This document shows, one piece after another, positions 6,714-15,394 of a DNA stretch of 64,000 nt. The notes below the pieces were generated by a model that ran no database searches, was not told the origin of the DNA, and was given only the letters and a program-made list of their open reading frames with translations. The DNA is from an uncultured Collinsella sp. Lineage in GTDB: Bacteria; Actinomycetota; Coriobacteriia; Coriobacteriales; Coriobacteriaceae. The stretch lies in assembly GCA_937982065.1 (NCBI GenBank), contig CALJMO010000011.1:25370-89369 (forward strand), in the 5' to 3' direction. Positions within the stretch are counted from its first letter, which is position 1; every line of letters begins with the position of its first letter. Both the position numbers and the translations under genes were made by a program.

Positions 6714-9493
6714 CAGAATCCTCCAAACTCACGATCTTCACGTGCCATCTCGGCGTCGACAGACTCCAGCGCGGCAAGCCCCTCCTCGTCCAACAGGACC
6801 TCGCGCGGCTTGGAACCGTCGGGCGGGCCGACGACACCCTTTTCTTCCAGCATGTCCATAATACGCCCGGCACGCGCATAGCCAACCTTCAGACGACGTT
6901 GCAGGCCAGATGTGGAGCCAAGCTGCGATTCCACCACAATATGGGCGGCTTCCCAAATGAGCGGATCATCGTCTTGCGGCTCGGCTACTCCGGTGCGGAC
7001 AATACCGCCGCCACCCGCCATGGACATGGAAGCGGGCGCCACGGCAGACAGAATCTCCTCGTGGTAGTCGGGCTCGCTCTGCGACTTGACGAACTCGACA
7101 ATCTCGTTGATCTCATCATCCGAAACAAAGCATCCCTGAATACGGCGAGGCTTGCCCCAGTCGACCTTGGAGAACAGCATGTCGCCCAAACCGGTAAGCT
7201 TTTCGGCACCCATCTGGTCGATGATGACGCGCGAGTCGATACCCGTGGCGACGTTAAAGGCGATGCGGTTGGTGATGTTGGCCTTGATAAGGCCCGTCAC
7301 CACGTTGGAGCTGGGGCGCTGCGTGGCCACGATAAGATGAATACCGGCGGCACGGCCCAGCTGGGCGATACGCACAATCGACGCCTCGACGTCCTTGCCG
7401 GCAACCATCATCAGGTCCGAAAGCTCGTCAATAATGATGACCAGGTAGGGCATCTTTTGCGGCGGGTTGTCGTAATGCTCAAACTCGCCGGCGGCCTGCT
7501 TTTCGTTGTAGGTCGAGATCTTACGCACGTTAAGGCGCTCGAAGACCTTCAGGCGACGCTCCATCTCGGACACGGCCCATTGCAGAGCGCTCGCGGCCTG
7601 CTTGGGTTCGGTAACGACCGGTACATAAAGATGCGGCAGGCCGTTATAGCCCGCAAGCTCGACGCGCTTGGGGTCGACCATGATCAAGCGAACGTCCTCG
7701 GGAAGCGCGCGCATGAGCAGGGTCGTGATGATGGAGTTGATCATCACCGACTTACCGGAACCAGTGGTACCGGCGATCAGCAGGTGGGGCATCTTGGCAA
7801 GGTCGGCGACGACCGGCGTGCCCTCGGCATCGCGCCCGATTGCGAGCTCGAGCGGACCGCCCTTCACATAGGGCAGCACGTCGCCCAGGTTGACGTTCTG
7901 GCGCTTGCGATTGGGGATCTCGATGCCCACGAGCGAGGTGCCGGGGATCGGGGCAAAGATACGCACCGACTGGGCAGCGAGCGAAAGCGCGATATCGTCC
8001 TCGAGGCTCGAGATCTTGCTCACGCGCTCGCCCTCGCCAGGTTGCAGCTTAAAGGTCGTCACCGTGGGGCCGGCGATCCAGCCGACCACGCGGGCACTGC
8101 GGCCAAACTCAAGCAACGTGGACTGAAGCGACTCGGCAGTCTGTTCCAGCTCCTTGTCAGAAGACGCGGAGGACGCCGACTGCGGGTTGGCATGCAGGAT
8201 TTCGAGTGGCGGAAGCTTAAGGCCATCCTCTTCTTCGCCCTCGTTATCTGCGGCGCCGCCGTCCGCTCCCCCATCCCTAGCCGCAGCCGATCCGACAGCA
8301 CTCGAGGCAGGCGCATCGGCAACCTTGGGATGCTTCAAGAAGTCGGGAATCTGAGGTGCTGCCGAGACAGGATTCACGGCAAACGGCGGCTCGGACTCGT
8401 CAATCTTATCGGGGTCGTCTTCCATCGAAAGCTGGCCGGTTACCTGTTCGCGCTTGGCATGGCGACTCGGCAGCAAAGTTGTCTTTGCGGTCTCAATCGG
8501 CGCCTCGTCGTCCTCGTCATCGCCCTCAGTGAGCTCAATCTCGCTATCGGACCAAGACGGGTCGGGCTCACTCGTATTGAGCTTAGGCGCAGCCTTGCCC
8601 TTCTTGGCATGGCGGCGCGGCAGCAGCGTCGTCTTAGCGCGCTCGGCCTCCACGGCATCGGATACGTCGACAAACGGATCCTCGTCCTCGTCGTCATTGT
8701 CCAAAACCGGGTCCACATCGTTGCCCATGACCGTGGTCACTGCAGCATCGGAGCCCTTTTGACGAAGAATGCTCAGGTGCGGACGGGCAACGCCGGGCAC
8801 CGACAGGGCTTCGTCGTCACCCCACGGACTCGCGTTGACATCGGCACGACGGCGCTCGGCAAAATCGGCCGCACGGTCGCGAGCAGAGCGCAGCACGCCG
8901 CCAACCGAAAAGCCGATGATGACCAAGCCCACGACGACAAGGCCCAACAGGACTACCATCGCGATAGGCTTACCCAGGGCATTCTGCAGCGCACTCGCAA
9001 TAAACGCACCGATGTAGCCACCCGAGGCGGACAAATTTTGCGGCGTGAACATAAGGTCACACGAGACACTCGTACCCGGCACCATCAGCGAAAGAATGGA
9101 AACGACGGCGATAAAGACCACGGCGCCGCCCGCAACAGAGCGCACGTTGAGCGGCGAGTCCTCGCCTAAAAAGAGTGTGGCGGCAAACAGCAAAATGACG
9201 ATCGGCAGCACGTAGGCGCCCAGACCAAAGCCCAGGTGGTAGAAACCAGCAACCGCAGCCGTAACGGGTGCGGTCGCCGGCGAAATCACGGCAATGAAGG
9301 ACGCAATCGCCAAAACGGCGATGACCACGCCGGCGATATCGCGGTTGGCCGAGGGCTCGACCAAGGGCTCAAAATCGTCGAAGTCGGCCTCGTGGCCCTT
9401 ATTGGCACGCAGATGGGAACCGGCACCCTTAGCAGATGCCGGTTGGTTATTGGCCTTATTGCCTTTGGCGTTTTGTGCAGATCCGCGCGCCAA
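6713..9493 (-). CDS. ftsK: DNA translocase FtsK/SpoIIIE
   Basis: FtsK pumps chromosomal DNA across the division septum and helps resolve dimers with Xer recombinases. The 926-residue product has four hydrophobic segments in its first 215 residues, an acidic linker (about 215-430), the alpha/beta RecA-like motor with Walker A (GTTGSGKS, near residue 576) and DPKRVELAGYNGLPHL, and a C-terminal gamma winged helix that reads polar DNA signals. The start is TTG at 9491-9493, with GGAGG 8 bases upstream inside the end of rnj. The stop overlaps the RodZ-like start. Within the linker the motif KTTLLPxRHAK occurs twice, about 50 residues apart. Confidence 0.96.
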   Translation of the reverse strand: MARGSAQNAKGNKANNQPASAKGAGSHLRANKGHEADFDDFEPLVEPSANRDIAGVVIAVLAIASFIAVISPATAPVTAAVAGFYHLGFGLGAYVLPIVILLFAATLFLGEDSPLNVRSVAGGAVVFIAVVSILSLMVPGTSVSCDLMFTPQNLSASGGYIGAFIASALQNALGKPIAMVVLLGLVVVGLVIIGFSVGGVLRSARDRAADFAERRRADVNASPWGDDEALSVPGVARPHLSILRQKGSDAAVTTVMGNDVDPVLDNDDEDEDPFVDVSDAVEAERAKTTLLPRRHAKKGKAAPKLNTSEPDPSWSDSEIELTEGDDEDDEAPIETAKTTLLPSRHAKREQVTGQLSMEDDPDKIDESEPPFAVNPVSAAPQIPDFLKHPKVADAPASSAVGSAAARDGGADGGAADNEGEEEDGLKLPPLEILHANPQSASSASSDKELEQTAESLQSTLLEFGRSARVVGWIAGPTVTTFKLQPGEGERVSKISSLEDDIALSLAAQSVRIFAPIPGTSLVGIEIPNRKRQNVNLGDVLPYVKGGPLELAIGRDAEGTPVVADLAKMPHLLIAGTTGSGKSVMINSIITTLLMRALPEDVRLIMVDPKRVELAGYNGLPHLYVPVVTEPKQAASALQWAVSEMERRLKVFERLNVRKISTYNEKQAAGEFEHYDNPPQKMPYLVIIIDELSDLMMVAGKDVEASIVRIAQLGRAAGIHLIVATQRPSSNVVTGLIKANITNRIAFNVATGIDSRVIIDQMGAEKLTGLGDMLFSKVDWGKPRRIQGCFVSDDEINEIVEFVKSQSEPDYHEEILSAVAPASMSMAGGGGIVRTGVAEPQDDDPLIWEAAHIVVESQLGSTSGLQRRLKVGYARAGRIMDMLEEKGVVGPPDGSKPREVLLDEEGLAALESVDAEMAREDREFGGF

Positions 9494-9494
9494 A

Positions 9495-11165
9495 CTAAAC
9501 CTCCATGACGACCGGGATGATCATCGGACGGGTGCGCGTACGGCTCCAAATAAAGTTGGAGAGCGAATCGCGCACGGCCTTGCGAATGGCATCGGAGCCG
9601 CTGCTCGTAAAGCTAAAATTGCCCTTCTCGATCGTCTTCATAATGGATGCGGAGGCATCCTCGGAGAACTGGTCGTCGATGGCAAACGAGACACCGCGGC
9701 CCGAGAACTCGATGGCCTCGATCTTCTTGTGCTTGAGCGAGACGATGGCAACGGCCGTGACCATACCGTCGTTGGCGAGCTTTTGGCGATCGCGCAAGAC
9801 AATGGGGTCGGTATCGCCGATACGCAGGCCGTCGACGTAGACGACGCCGGACTCGACGGGTGTACCGCGCTTGACGATACCACCGCGCATCTCGAGCGTG
9901 TCGCCGTTATCGAGGATAAAGATATGATCGTCCTTGATGCCCATCTTGCGGGCGAGCTGGGCATGAGCGCGCAGATGCACGGCCTCACCGTGAACCGGCA
10001 TAAAGTACGTGGGTTTGGCCATGGCCATCAGGAGCTTGAGCTCCTCCTGGCTACCGTGACCGGAGACGTGGACGAGAGCGCGGTTCTTATCCCACACGTC
10101 GCAGCCGAGCTTGGCCAGGCTGTTGACGACCTGCTGGACGGCCTTCTCGTTGCCGGGAACGGGAGTTGCCGAGAGGATGACGGTATCGCCCTCGTGGATA
10201 GAGAGCGTCTTGTGCTCGCCATTGGCCATGCGGGACAGGGCCGACAGCGGCTCGCCCTGCGAACCGGTGCACATGACGACGATCTTGTCGTCGGGCAGGT
10301 TATCGATATCGAAGGCATCAATGATATCGGCATCGTCGATGTTGAGGTAGCCCAGCTCGCGCGCGACGCGGGTGTTGGTGAGCATGGAGCGACCGGTCAC
10401 AACGACCTTACGGCCGCACTTGCGGGCGGCATCGCAGATCTGCTGCAAACGATGGATATGGCTCGAGAACGACGCGACGAACACGCGACCCGGGGCGTTC
10501 TTGATGGCGTGCAGCAGATTGGGACCAACCTCGGCCTCGGACTTGGTAAAGCCGGGAACCGTGGCATTGGTGGAGTCGGAAAGCAGCAGGTCGATGCCCT
10601 GCTTGGCAAAGCGGCTGATAGCGGCGTAGTCGGGCGTGACGCCGTCGATGGGCGTCTGGTCGAGCTTAAAGTCGCCGGTGTGCATAACGGTGCCCTGATT
10701 GGTGCGAATGAACACGCCCAGAGCGCCGGGGATGGAGTGCGTCATCGAGAAGAAGTCGAGCGAGATGCCACCCAGATTGACGTGGCTGCCGCCCTTGACC
10801 TCACGGAACTTGGGCGCGCGGATGCGGAACTCAGAAAGCTTGCCCTCGATAAAGCCAAGCGTCAGCTTGCTCGAGAAGATGGGCACCTTATTGTTGAGGT
10901 CCTGCAGCAGATACGGAAGCGAACCGGTGTGGTCCTCGTGGCCGTGGGTGACGACGATACCGCGGAGCTTCTCCTCGTTCTCCAGAACATAGGTGTAGTC
11001 GGGAAGCACCAGGTCGATACCAGGCTGGGAGTCATCCGGGAACATGAGGCCGGCGTCGACGAGCACCATGTCGTCGCCGCACTCGAAGACCGTCATGTTC
11101 TTGCCGATGCCGTCAAGGCCGCCGAGCGGGATGATCTTCAAGGGAGATGATTTTTTAGCTGCCAT
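9495..11165 (-). CDS. rnj: Ribonuclease J
   Basis: RNase J is a metallo-beta-lactamase/beta-CASP nuclease with endo- and 5'-3' exonuclease activity that drives mRNA turnover and rRNA maturation. The product has 556 residues from ATG at 11165, the usual RNase J length. The zinc-binding motif HGHEDH lies at residues 74-79, preceded by LVDAG, and beta-CASP motifs follow (LLSDSTNA, GSQGEPLSAL, VHVSGHGSQEE). A longer reading frame up to 11318 lacks family similarity before MAAKKSSPLK. A purine-rich GAAAGGAAA lies 12 or more bases upstream. It starts the run to ftsK and lies downstream of pnp, separated by the structured-repeat region. Confidence 0.95.
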   Translation of the reverse strand: MAAKKSSPLKIIPLGGLDGIGKNMTVFECGDDMVLVDAGLMFPDDSQPGIDLVLPDYTYVLENEEKLRGIVVTHGHEDHTGSLPYLLQDLNNKVPIFSSKLTLGFIEGKLSEFRIRAPKFREVKGGSHVNLGGISLDFFSMTHSIPGALGVFIRTNQGTVMHTGDFKLDQTPIDGVTPDYAAISRFAKQGIDLLLSDSTNATVPGFTKSEAEVGPNLLHAIKNAPGRVFVASFSSHIHRLQQICDAARKCGRKVVVTGRSMLTNTRVARELGYLNIDDADIIDAFDIDNLPDDKIVVMCTGSQGEPLSALSRMANGEHKTLSIHEGDTVILSATPVPGNEKAVQQVVNSLAKLGCDVWDKNRALVHVSGHGSQEELKLLMAMAKPTYFMPVHGEAVHLRAHAQLARKMGIKDDHIFILDNGDTLEMRGGIVKRGTPVESGVVYVDGLRIGDTDPIVLRDRQKLANDGMVTAVAIVSLKHKKIEAIEFSGRGVSFAIDDQFSEDASASIMKTIEKGNFSFTSSGSDAIRKAVRDSLSNFIWSRTRTRPMIIPVVMEV

Positions 11166-11376
11166 AGGTGAGTGTTGTTTCCTTTCTTCGAAACGGGTCT
11201 GGAACAACCGACGGGGCGCTTCTGGCAAACCGACCGCCGGGCACATACAACAATGCATCGTAGAGTCGATGCAATAACCACAGTATGATACCCATTTGCA
11301 CAACAACAGACCACCCATGCATCAAAGCCCCATCTGAACTGGTCTATCCCGACGGTTTCCCGTGGGGCGGGCACTG
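11166..11376 (-). promoter_or_regulatory. rnj upstream region with probable -10 element
   Basis: This is non-coding sequence between the first structured repeat and rnj. A TATCAT hexamer on the minus strand (11285-11290) could serve as the rnj -10 element, giving a leader of about 110 bases. No convincing -35 is visible. Nothing else is recognisable. Confidence 0.35.
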
Positions 11377-11460
11377 ATGAAGTTTCCTGCTCTACAGTCC
11401 TGCTCACGACGGAGGCCACATTAAGTGGCCTCCTGTTCGTGCGGAACTCGCGATAAACTT
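11377..11460 (+). repeat. 84-base structured repeat, copy 1
   Basis: The copy starts ATGAAGTTTCCTGCTC and ends ACTCGCGATAAACTT. The centre is a perfect hairpin with a 9-base-pair arm (GGAGGCCAC / GTGGCCTCC) and loop ATTAA. A lower helix (CCTGC with GCGG) lies beyond an internal loop, and AAGTTT/AAACTT closes the ends. Copy 2, with identical length, lies inverted at 11657-11740. Confidence 0.75.
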
Positions 11461-11623
11461 AGCCCGTGCCGGGGCCGCTGAGCCCTGACCTGCCAATATG
11501 AGATAGGTTTATTTTGGTAGGTTTTATCAGGGGAAATACTGCTGTGTCTATCTACTGATCTGAAATCTGACTACTGAATAGACTGTCTAACTATCTAACT
11601 AAATAGCGAGCGGCATTAACCAG
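11461..11623. other. AT-rich spacer between the two 84-base repeats
   Basis: This non-coding stretch begins with a potential hairpin on the plus strand (about 11482-11535: CCCTGA pairs with TCAGGG, CCTGCCA with TGGTAGG). A CTATCTA/CTAACT-rich low-complexity stretch follows (about 11548-11605). There is no open reading frame with family similarity. Confidence 0.5.
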
Positions 11624-11770
11624 CCCTTTTGCATACGCCCGGGAGGGCCGTATATGAAGTTTATCGCGAGTTCCGCACGCAAAGGAAAGCACTTAATGTG
11701 CTTTCCGTCTTGCGCAGGACTGTAGAGCAGGAAACTTCATATGCGGCCCTCCCGGGCGCAAGCAAAAGGG
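11624..11770. repeat. 147-base inverted-repeat unit containing structured-repeat copy 2
   Basis: The outer arms 11624-11662 and 11732-11770 are inverted copies over 39 bases with three or four mismatches; they share CGCCCGGGAGGGCCG and CCCTTTTGC. Copy 2 of the 84-base element (11657-11740, minus orientation) fills the middle. Its hairpin is GGAAAGCAC / GTGCTTTCC with the same ATTAA loop as copy 1. The right arm merges with the T-tract of the pnp terminator. The overall form is MITE-like, but no target-site duplication is evident. Confidence 0.65.
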
Positions 11771-11794
11771 CGACCCCTGTCCGGAGTCGCCCTT
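11762..11794 (-). terminator. pnp terminator
   Basis: AAGGGCGAC and GTCGCCCTT pair across an 11-base loop; on the minus strand the stem is followed by TTTTGC. It lies 24 bases after the pnp stop and is a good intrinsic terminator. Confidence 0.85.
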
Positions 11795-11817
11795 GTTGAG
11801 CTGCTTATGTTTAGCTG

Positions 11818-14064
11818 TTACTCGGCGTCGTGGTGACGACGGGGCTTGCGGCCTCCGTTGTCGCCGGGACGGCGCGGACGGTCGCTGCGCTCGGAGCGCT
11901 CGCGACGCGGACGCTCACGGCGCTGGAAGTGCTCGCCGTCGCCCTCGGAGGCACCCTCGGCACGAGCCGGGGCCTCGGGCTTATCAAGACGATCGAGCGA
12001 GATCTTGCCGCGATCGTCGACCTCGATGACGACGACCTTGACCTCGTCGCCCACGTTGAGGACGTCCTCGACCTTCTCCACGCGGCCCTTGGCGACGCGG
12101 GAGATGTGCAGCAGGCCGTCCTTACCGGGCAGCAGGTTGACGAAGGCGCCGAAGGGCTGGATGGAGACCACGCGACCGGTGTACTCCTCGCCCGGCTCGG
12201 GAACCTTGATAATGAGCTTGATACGCTCGACGGCCTGGTCGACGGACTCGCCGGTGCCGCCGACAAAGACGGTGCCGTCCTCCTGGATGTCGACCGAAGC
12301 GCCGGTCTCATCCTGGATACCACGGATGACCTTACCGCCGGAACCGATGACGTCGCGGATCTTGTCGGTCGGAACCTGGATGGAGACGATACGCGGAGCT
12401 GTGCTGCGTGTGGTGTGGCGCGGCTCGGGGATCACATCGAGCATCTTCTGCAGGATGAAGGCGCGACCCTCCTTGGCCTGCTGCAGGGCGCGGGCCAGGA
12501 TGTCGAAGGTGAGGCCGGTAGCCTTGTTGTCCATCTGCAGGGCGGTGATGCCCTCGGTGGTGCCGGTGACCTTAAAGTCCATGTCGCCCAGGAAGTCCTC
12601 GAGACCCTGGATGTCGGACAGGACCACAGTCTTGCCCTCCTCCTGGATCAGGCCCATGGCGATACCGGAGACCGGGCGCTTAATGGGCACGCCGCCGTCC
12701 ATAAGGGCGAGCGTAGAACCGCAGGTCGAAGCCATCGAAGAGGAGCCGTTGGACTCCATGACCTCGGAGACGACGCGGATGGCGTAGGGGAACTCGTTCT
12801 CGTCGGGGAGCACCGGAAGCAGAGCGCGCTCGGCCAGATTGCCGTGGCCGATCTCGCGGCGCTTGGGGCTGCCCATGCGGCCGGTCTCGCCGGTGCAGAA
12901 CGGCGGGAAGTTGTAGTGGTGCATGTAGCGCTTGCCCTCGGTGGGCTCGATGGTATCCAGACGCTGGCCCTCGTTGAGCATGCCGAGCGACAGGACGGAA
13001 AGCACCTGGGTCTGACCACGCTGGAACAGGCCGGAGCCGTGAACGAGCGGCAGGTAGTTGTCCTTCACCATGATGGGACGGATCTCGTCGGCGGCACGGC
13101 CGTCGACGCGCTCACCGGTCTCGACGACCATGGTGCGCATGGCCTTCTTCTCGAGCTTCTTGAGCGCCACGGGGATCTCGCGCTCCCAAGCGGCCTGCTC
13201 CTCCTCGGTGAACTCGGCACGGATGGACTCCTTCAGAGCCTCGACCTTGCCGATACGGGAGAGCTTGTCGGCATCGCGAAGGGCAGCTGCCATCTCGTCG
13301 TAGTGGGCGAAGATGCGCTCCTGGACCTCCTCGACGGGCTGGTCGAGCGGGTACTCCTTCTTGACGATGGGGCCGTTGGCCTGCTCCCACTCGGCAACGA
13401 ACTCGTCCTGAGCCTGGCAGAAGGCAGCAAGGGCCTCCTGGCCAAACTTCATGGCGGCGAGCATGTCGTCCTCGGAGATCTCCTCGGCGCCGGCCTCGAC
13501 CATCGAGATGAAGTCGGCAGAGCCGCCCAGCTCCAGGTCCAGATCGGAGTTCTCGCGCTCCTCGTAGGTGGGGTTGACGATAAACTCGCCGGTCTCCACG
13601 TTGCGGCCGATGCGCACGCAGGCAAGCGGGCCCTCGAAGGGCACGCCGCCGAGCGTCATGGCCAGGGAAGCACCCATGACGTTGATGACGTCAAAGGGGT
13701 TGACTTGGTCGGCGACAAGCGAGGTGGCGACGATGTGCACCTCGTTGCGGAAACCGTCCGGGAAGCTCGGGCGAATCGGACGGTCGATCATGCGCGCGGT
13801 GAGCGTGGCCTTCTCGCTGGGACGGCCCTCACGCTTGAGGTAGCCACCCGGGATGCGCCCTGCGGCGTACATCTTCTCGTTGAAGTCGACGGTCAGCGGG
13901 AAGAAGTCGTAGTTCTTGCGCTCCTTGGAGACGACCACGGTGTCGAGCATCGTGGTGTCGCCCTGCTTGACCAGGCAGGCGCCGGTGGCCTGCTTGGCAA
14001 GCTCGCCCGACTCGAAGGTGTAGGTCTTGCCGTACAGCTCAAAGGTCTTGGATACGAGTGTCAT
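11818..14064 (-). CDS. pnp: Polyribonucleotide nucleotidyltransferase (PNPase)
   Basis: PNPase degrades RNA 3'-5' by phosphorolysis and can add tails; it works with RNase J in mRNA decay. The 748-residue product has two RNase PH-like cores joined by an alpha-helical segment, with the conserved CTGETGRMGSPKRREIGHGNLAERAL region in the first part of the second core. A KH domain (IGSGGKVIRGI, about residue 580) and an S1 domain (YTGRVVSIQPFGAFVNLLPGKDGLLHIS) follow. The C-terminal tail is rich in Arg/Glu/Ser. AGGAG precedes the ATG. rpsO lies upstream, the classical rpsO-pnp order, but a terminator lies between the two genes. Confidence 0.97.
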   Translation of the reverse strand: MTLVSKTFELYGKTYTFESGELAKQATGACLVKQGDTTMLDTVVVSKERKNYDFFPLTVDFNEKMYAAGRIPGGYLKREGRPSEKATLTARMIDRPIRPSFPDGFRNEVHIVATSLVADQVNPFDVINVMGASLAMTLGGVPFEGPLACVRIGRNVETGEFIVNPTYEERENSDLDLELGGSADFISMVEAGAEEISEDDMLAAMKFGQEALAAFCQAQDEFVAEWEQANGPIVKKEYPLDQPVEEVQERIFAHYDEMAAALRDADKLSRIGKVEALKESIRAEFTEEEQAAWEREIPVALKKLEKKAMRTMVVETGERVDGRAADEIRPIMVKDNYLPLVHGSGLFQRGQTQVLSVLSLGMLNEGQRLDTIEPTEGKRYMHHYNFPPFCTGETGRMGSPKRREIGHGNLAERALLPVLPDENEFPYAIRVVSEVMESNGSSSMASTCGSTLALMDGGVPIKRPVSGIAMGLIQEEGKTVVLSDIQGLEDFLGDMDFKVTGTTEGITALQMDNKATGLTFDILARALQQAKEGRAFILQKMLDVIPEPRHTTRSTAPRIVSIQVPTDKIRDVIGSGGKVIRGIQDETGASVDIQEDGTVFVGGTGESVDQAVERIKLIIKVPEPGEEYTGRVVSIQPFGAFVNLLPGKDGLLHISRVAKGRVEKVEDVLNVGDEVKVVVIEVDDRGKISLDRLDKPEAPARAEGASEGDGEHFQRRERPRRERSERSDRPRRPGDNGGRKPRRHHDAE

Positions 14065-14165
14065 TGTTCTCCTTTACCCCACAGGCCCCTTGCCTGCGGG
14101 CTTCTCATGTGACGCGGGCCCCCTGCCCCCGCCACGCTTCAGAGCGTGATTGTTCGCGCCCTTAC

Positions 14166-14199
14166 ACAAAAAGAGCGCCCCGCTGCGCAGGACGCTCTT
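14166..14199 (-). terminator. rpsO terminator
   Basis: AAGAGCG (14171-14177) pairs with CGCTCTT (14193-14199), and TTTTTGTG follows on the minus strand. It lies directly after rpsO and before pnp, so pnp is partly fed by read-through or by its own promoter. Confidence 0.85.
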
Positions 14200-14213
14200 A
14201 GCATGTACAAATC

Positions 14214-14492
14214 CTACTGGATGTTGTCGCGGATGCCCAGAGCCTTGATGAGCTCACGGTACTCGACGATGTCGTTCTTCTTGATGTAGGAAAGAAGACG
14301 ACGACGACGACCGACGAGCATGAGCAGACCACGACGGGTGTGGAAGTCCTTCTGGTGGGACTTCATGTGCTCGGTCAGCTCCTTGATGCGCTCGGACAGG
14401 ATGGCGACCTGAACCTTGGGGTTGCCGGTGTCGACCGGGGTGTTACCGAACTGGGCAGTCAGCTCAGCCTTGCGCTCTTTGGAAACAGTCAT
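14214..14492 (-). CDS. rpsO: 30S ribosomal protein S15
   Basis: S15 is a primary binder of 16S rRNA and seeds the platform of the small subunit. The 92-residue product contains the canonical SERIKELTEHMKSHQKDFHTR segment and the conserved basic stretch ending LLSYIKKND. An AAAGGTG Shine-Dalgarno precedes ATG. The leader is about 100 bases from a probable extended -10 (minus strand TGGTAACAT, hexamer at 14597-14602), long enough for the S15 autoregulatory structures known in other bacteria. Confidence 0.97.
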   Translation of the reverse strand: MTVSKERKAELTAQFGNTPVDTGNPKVQVAILSERIKELTEHMKSHQKDFHTRRGLLMLVGRRRRLLSYIKKNDIVEYRELIKALGIRDNIQ

Positions 14493-14596
14493 TGTTTCAC
14501 CTTTCGTTTAACGTCGCCCACGGGCAACTCGATTCGCCTCGGACTGGGAAGCCGCCGGTGGAGCGAGCAACCAAGGTCGAGGTACCAACGGCCGAT

Positions 14597-14605
14597 ATGT
14601 TACCA
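14597..14605 (-). promoter_or_regulatory. Probable rpsO promoter (extended -10)
   Basis: TGGTAACAT on the minus strand is a TG-N extended -10 element, placed just beyond the end of recO. It would yield an rpsO leader of about 100 bases. No strong -35 is seen. Confidence 0.45.
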
Positions 14606-14629
14606 CAAGCAGCCCGCCCCTGCGCATCA

Positions 14630-15379
14630 TCACCGACCCAACATGAATTCCATCGCACGGAGGCGCTGATCGGTGTACGTGGCGGCCCAAACATGCGAAA
14701 GCCCGAGCAAGAATGCCGCCGTATGCGGGTCGATTCGCTCGGCCATGAGCGCATCGAAGGTCATGGACATGAGGGCGCGCAGCCAGGCGACCTCACCAGT
14801 CGATACCAGTTCGGCACCCGGAACGCTCGACGCGCACGATCCGCACATGAGCCCGCCCGCCTGTGGTGAAAAATGCGACAGCATGGGGTCTCCGCACAGC
14901 ACGCAGGCCGAAAAATCTGGTCGATAGCCAACGTGCGACAGCAGCTTAAAGACATATGCCGCCACAAGTAGGTCCATATGCGCCGCGTCAATCCCGCTGC
15001 CCACCAGGGTAAGCGCCCGTTGCGTAATGGCAAAGGTAAACGGGTCCTCGGCGTCCTCGAACGAGCACACGCGCGCAACCTCGGCGATCGCGCTTGCGGC
15101 GCAGGTCGTCTCGTAATAGGGCGCAGCGCCGAGCGGCGCCTCCATAAGCTCGGCCTGAGAAACCACGTCGAGTGACCGTCCATGCGCGAGCAGCATATCG
15201 ACCGTACAGAACAACTCGCAGCGCGCAGCCAGACGTCCACCGGGTTTGCGGGCGCCCTTTGCCACGGCACGAACCTGCCGGCCCCGCTCGTCAAGCATCG
15301 TCAAGATCAGGTCCGTCTCTTTGAGCTTCGTCTTATCGAGGACGAGCACCTTCGTGCGATATGTCCGGGAGCCTGCCAT
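14630..15379 (-). CDS. recO: DNA repair protein RecO
   Basis: RecO anneals single strands and, with RecR, loads RecA onto SSB-coated gaps. The 249-residue product has the N-terminal OB fold (TYRTKVLVLDKTKLKETDLILTM region, including GARKPGGRLA) and a helical C-terminal domain with a four-cysteine zinc site (CVLCG and CGSC). It follows era by 15 bases; era-recO is a common pair. It is the last gene of the long run beginning at lepA. Confidence 0.93.
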   Translation of the reverse strand: MAGSRTYRTKVLVLDKTKLKETDLILTMLDERGRQVRAVAKGARKPGGRLAARCELFCTVDMLLAHGRSLDVVSQAELMEAPLGAAPYYETTCAASAIAEVARVCSFEDAEDPFTFAITQRALTLVGSGIDAAHMDLLVAAYVFKLLSHVGYRPDFSACVLCGDPMLSHFSPQAGGLMCGSCASSVPGAELVSTGEVAWLRALMSMTFDALMAERIDPHTAAFLLGLSHVWAATYTDQRLRAMEFMLGR

Positions 15380-15394
15380 GCGCGCCGCGCGCCC

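Noticed and set aside
6704..9169. 821-residue plus-strand frame opposite ftsK
   Set aside because: A GC-skewed antisense shadow of ftsK with no recognisable motif.
11505..11525. Fourth copy of the competence motif (TTTATTTTGGTAGG near 11509)
   Set aside because: Only TTTTGGT matches; there is no second unit at 11 bases and no competence gene downstream.
11830..14112. 760-residue plus-strand frame opposite pnp
   Set aside because: An antisense shadow; composition is dominated by Leu, Gly, Asp and Val from reversed pnp codons.
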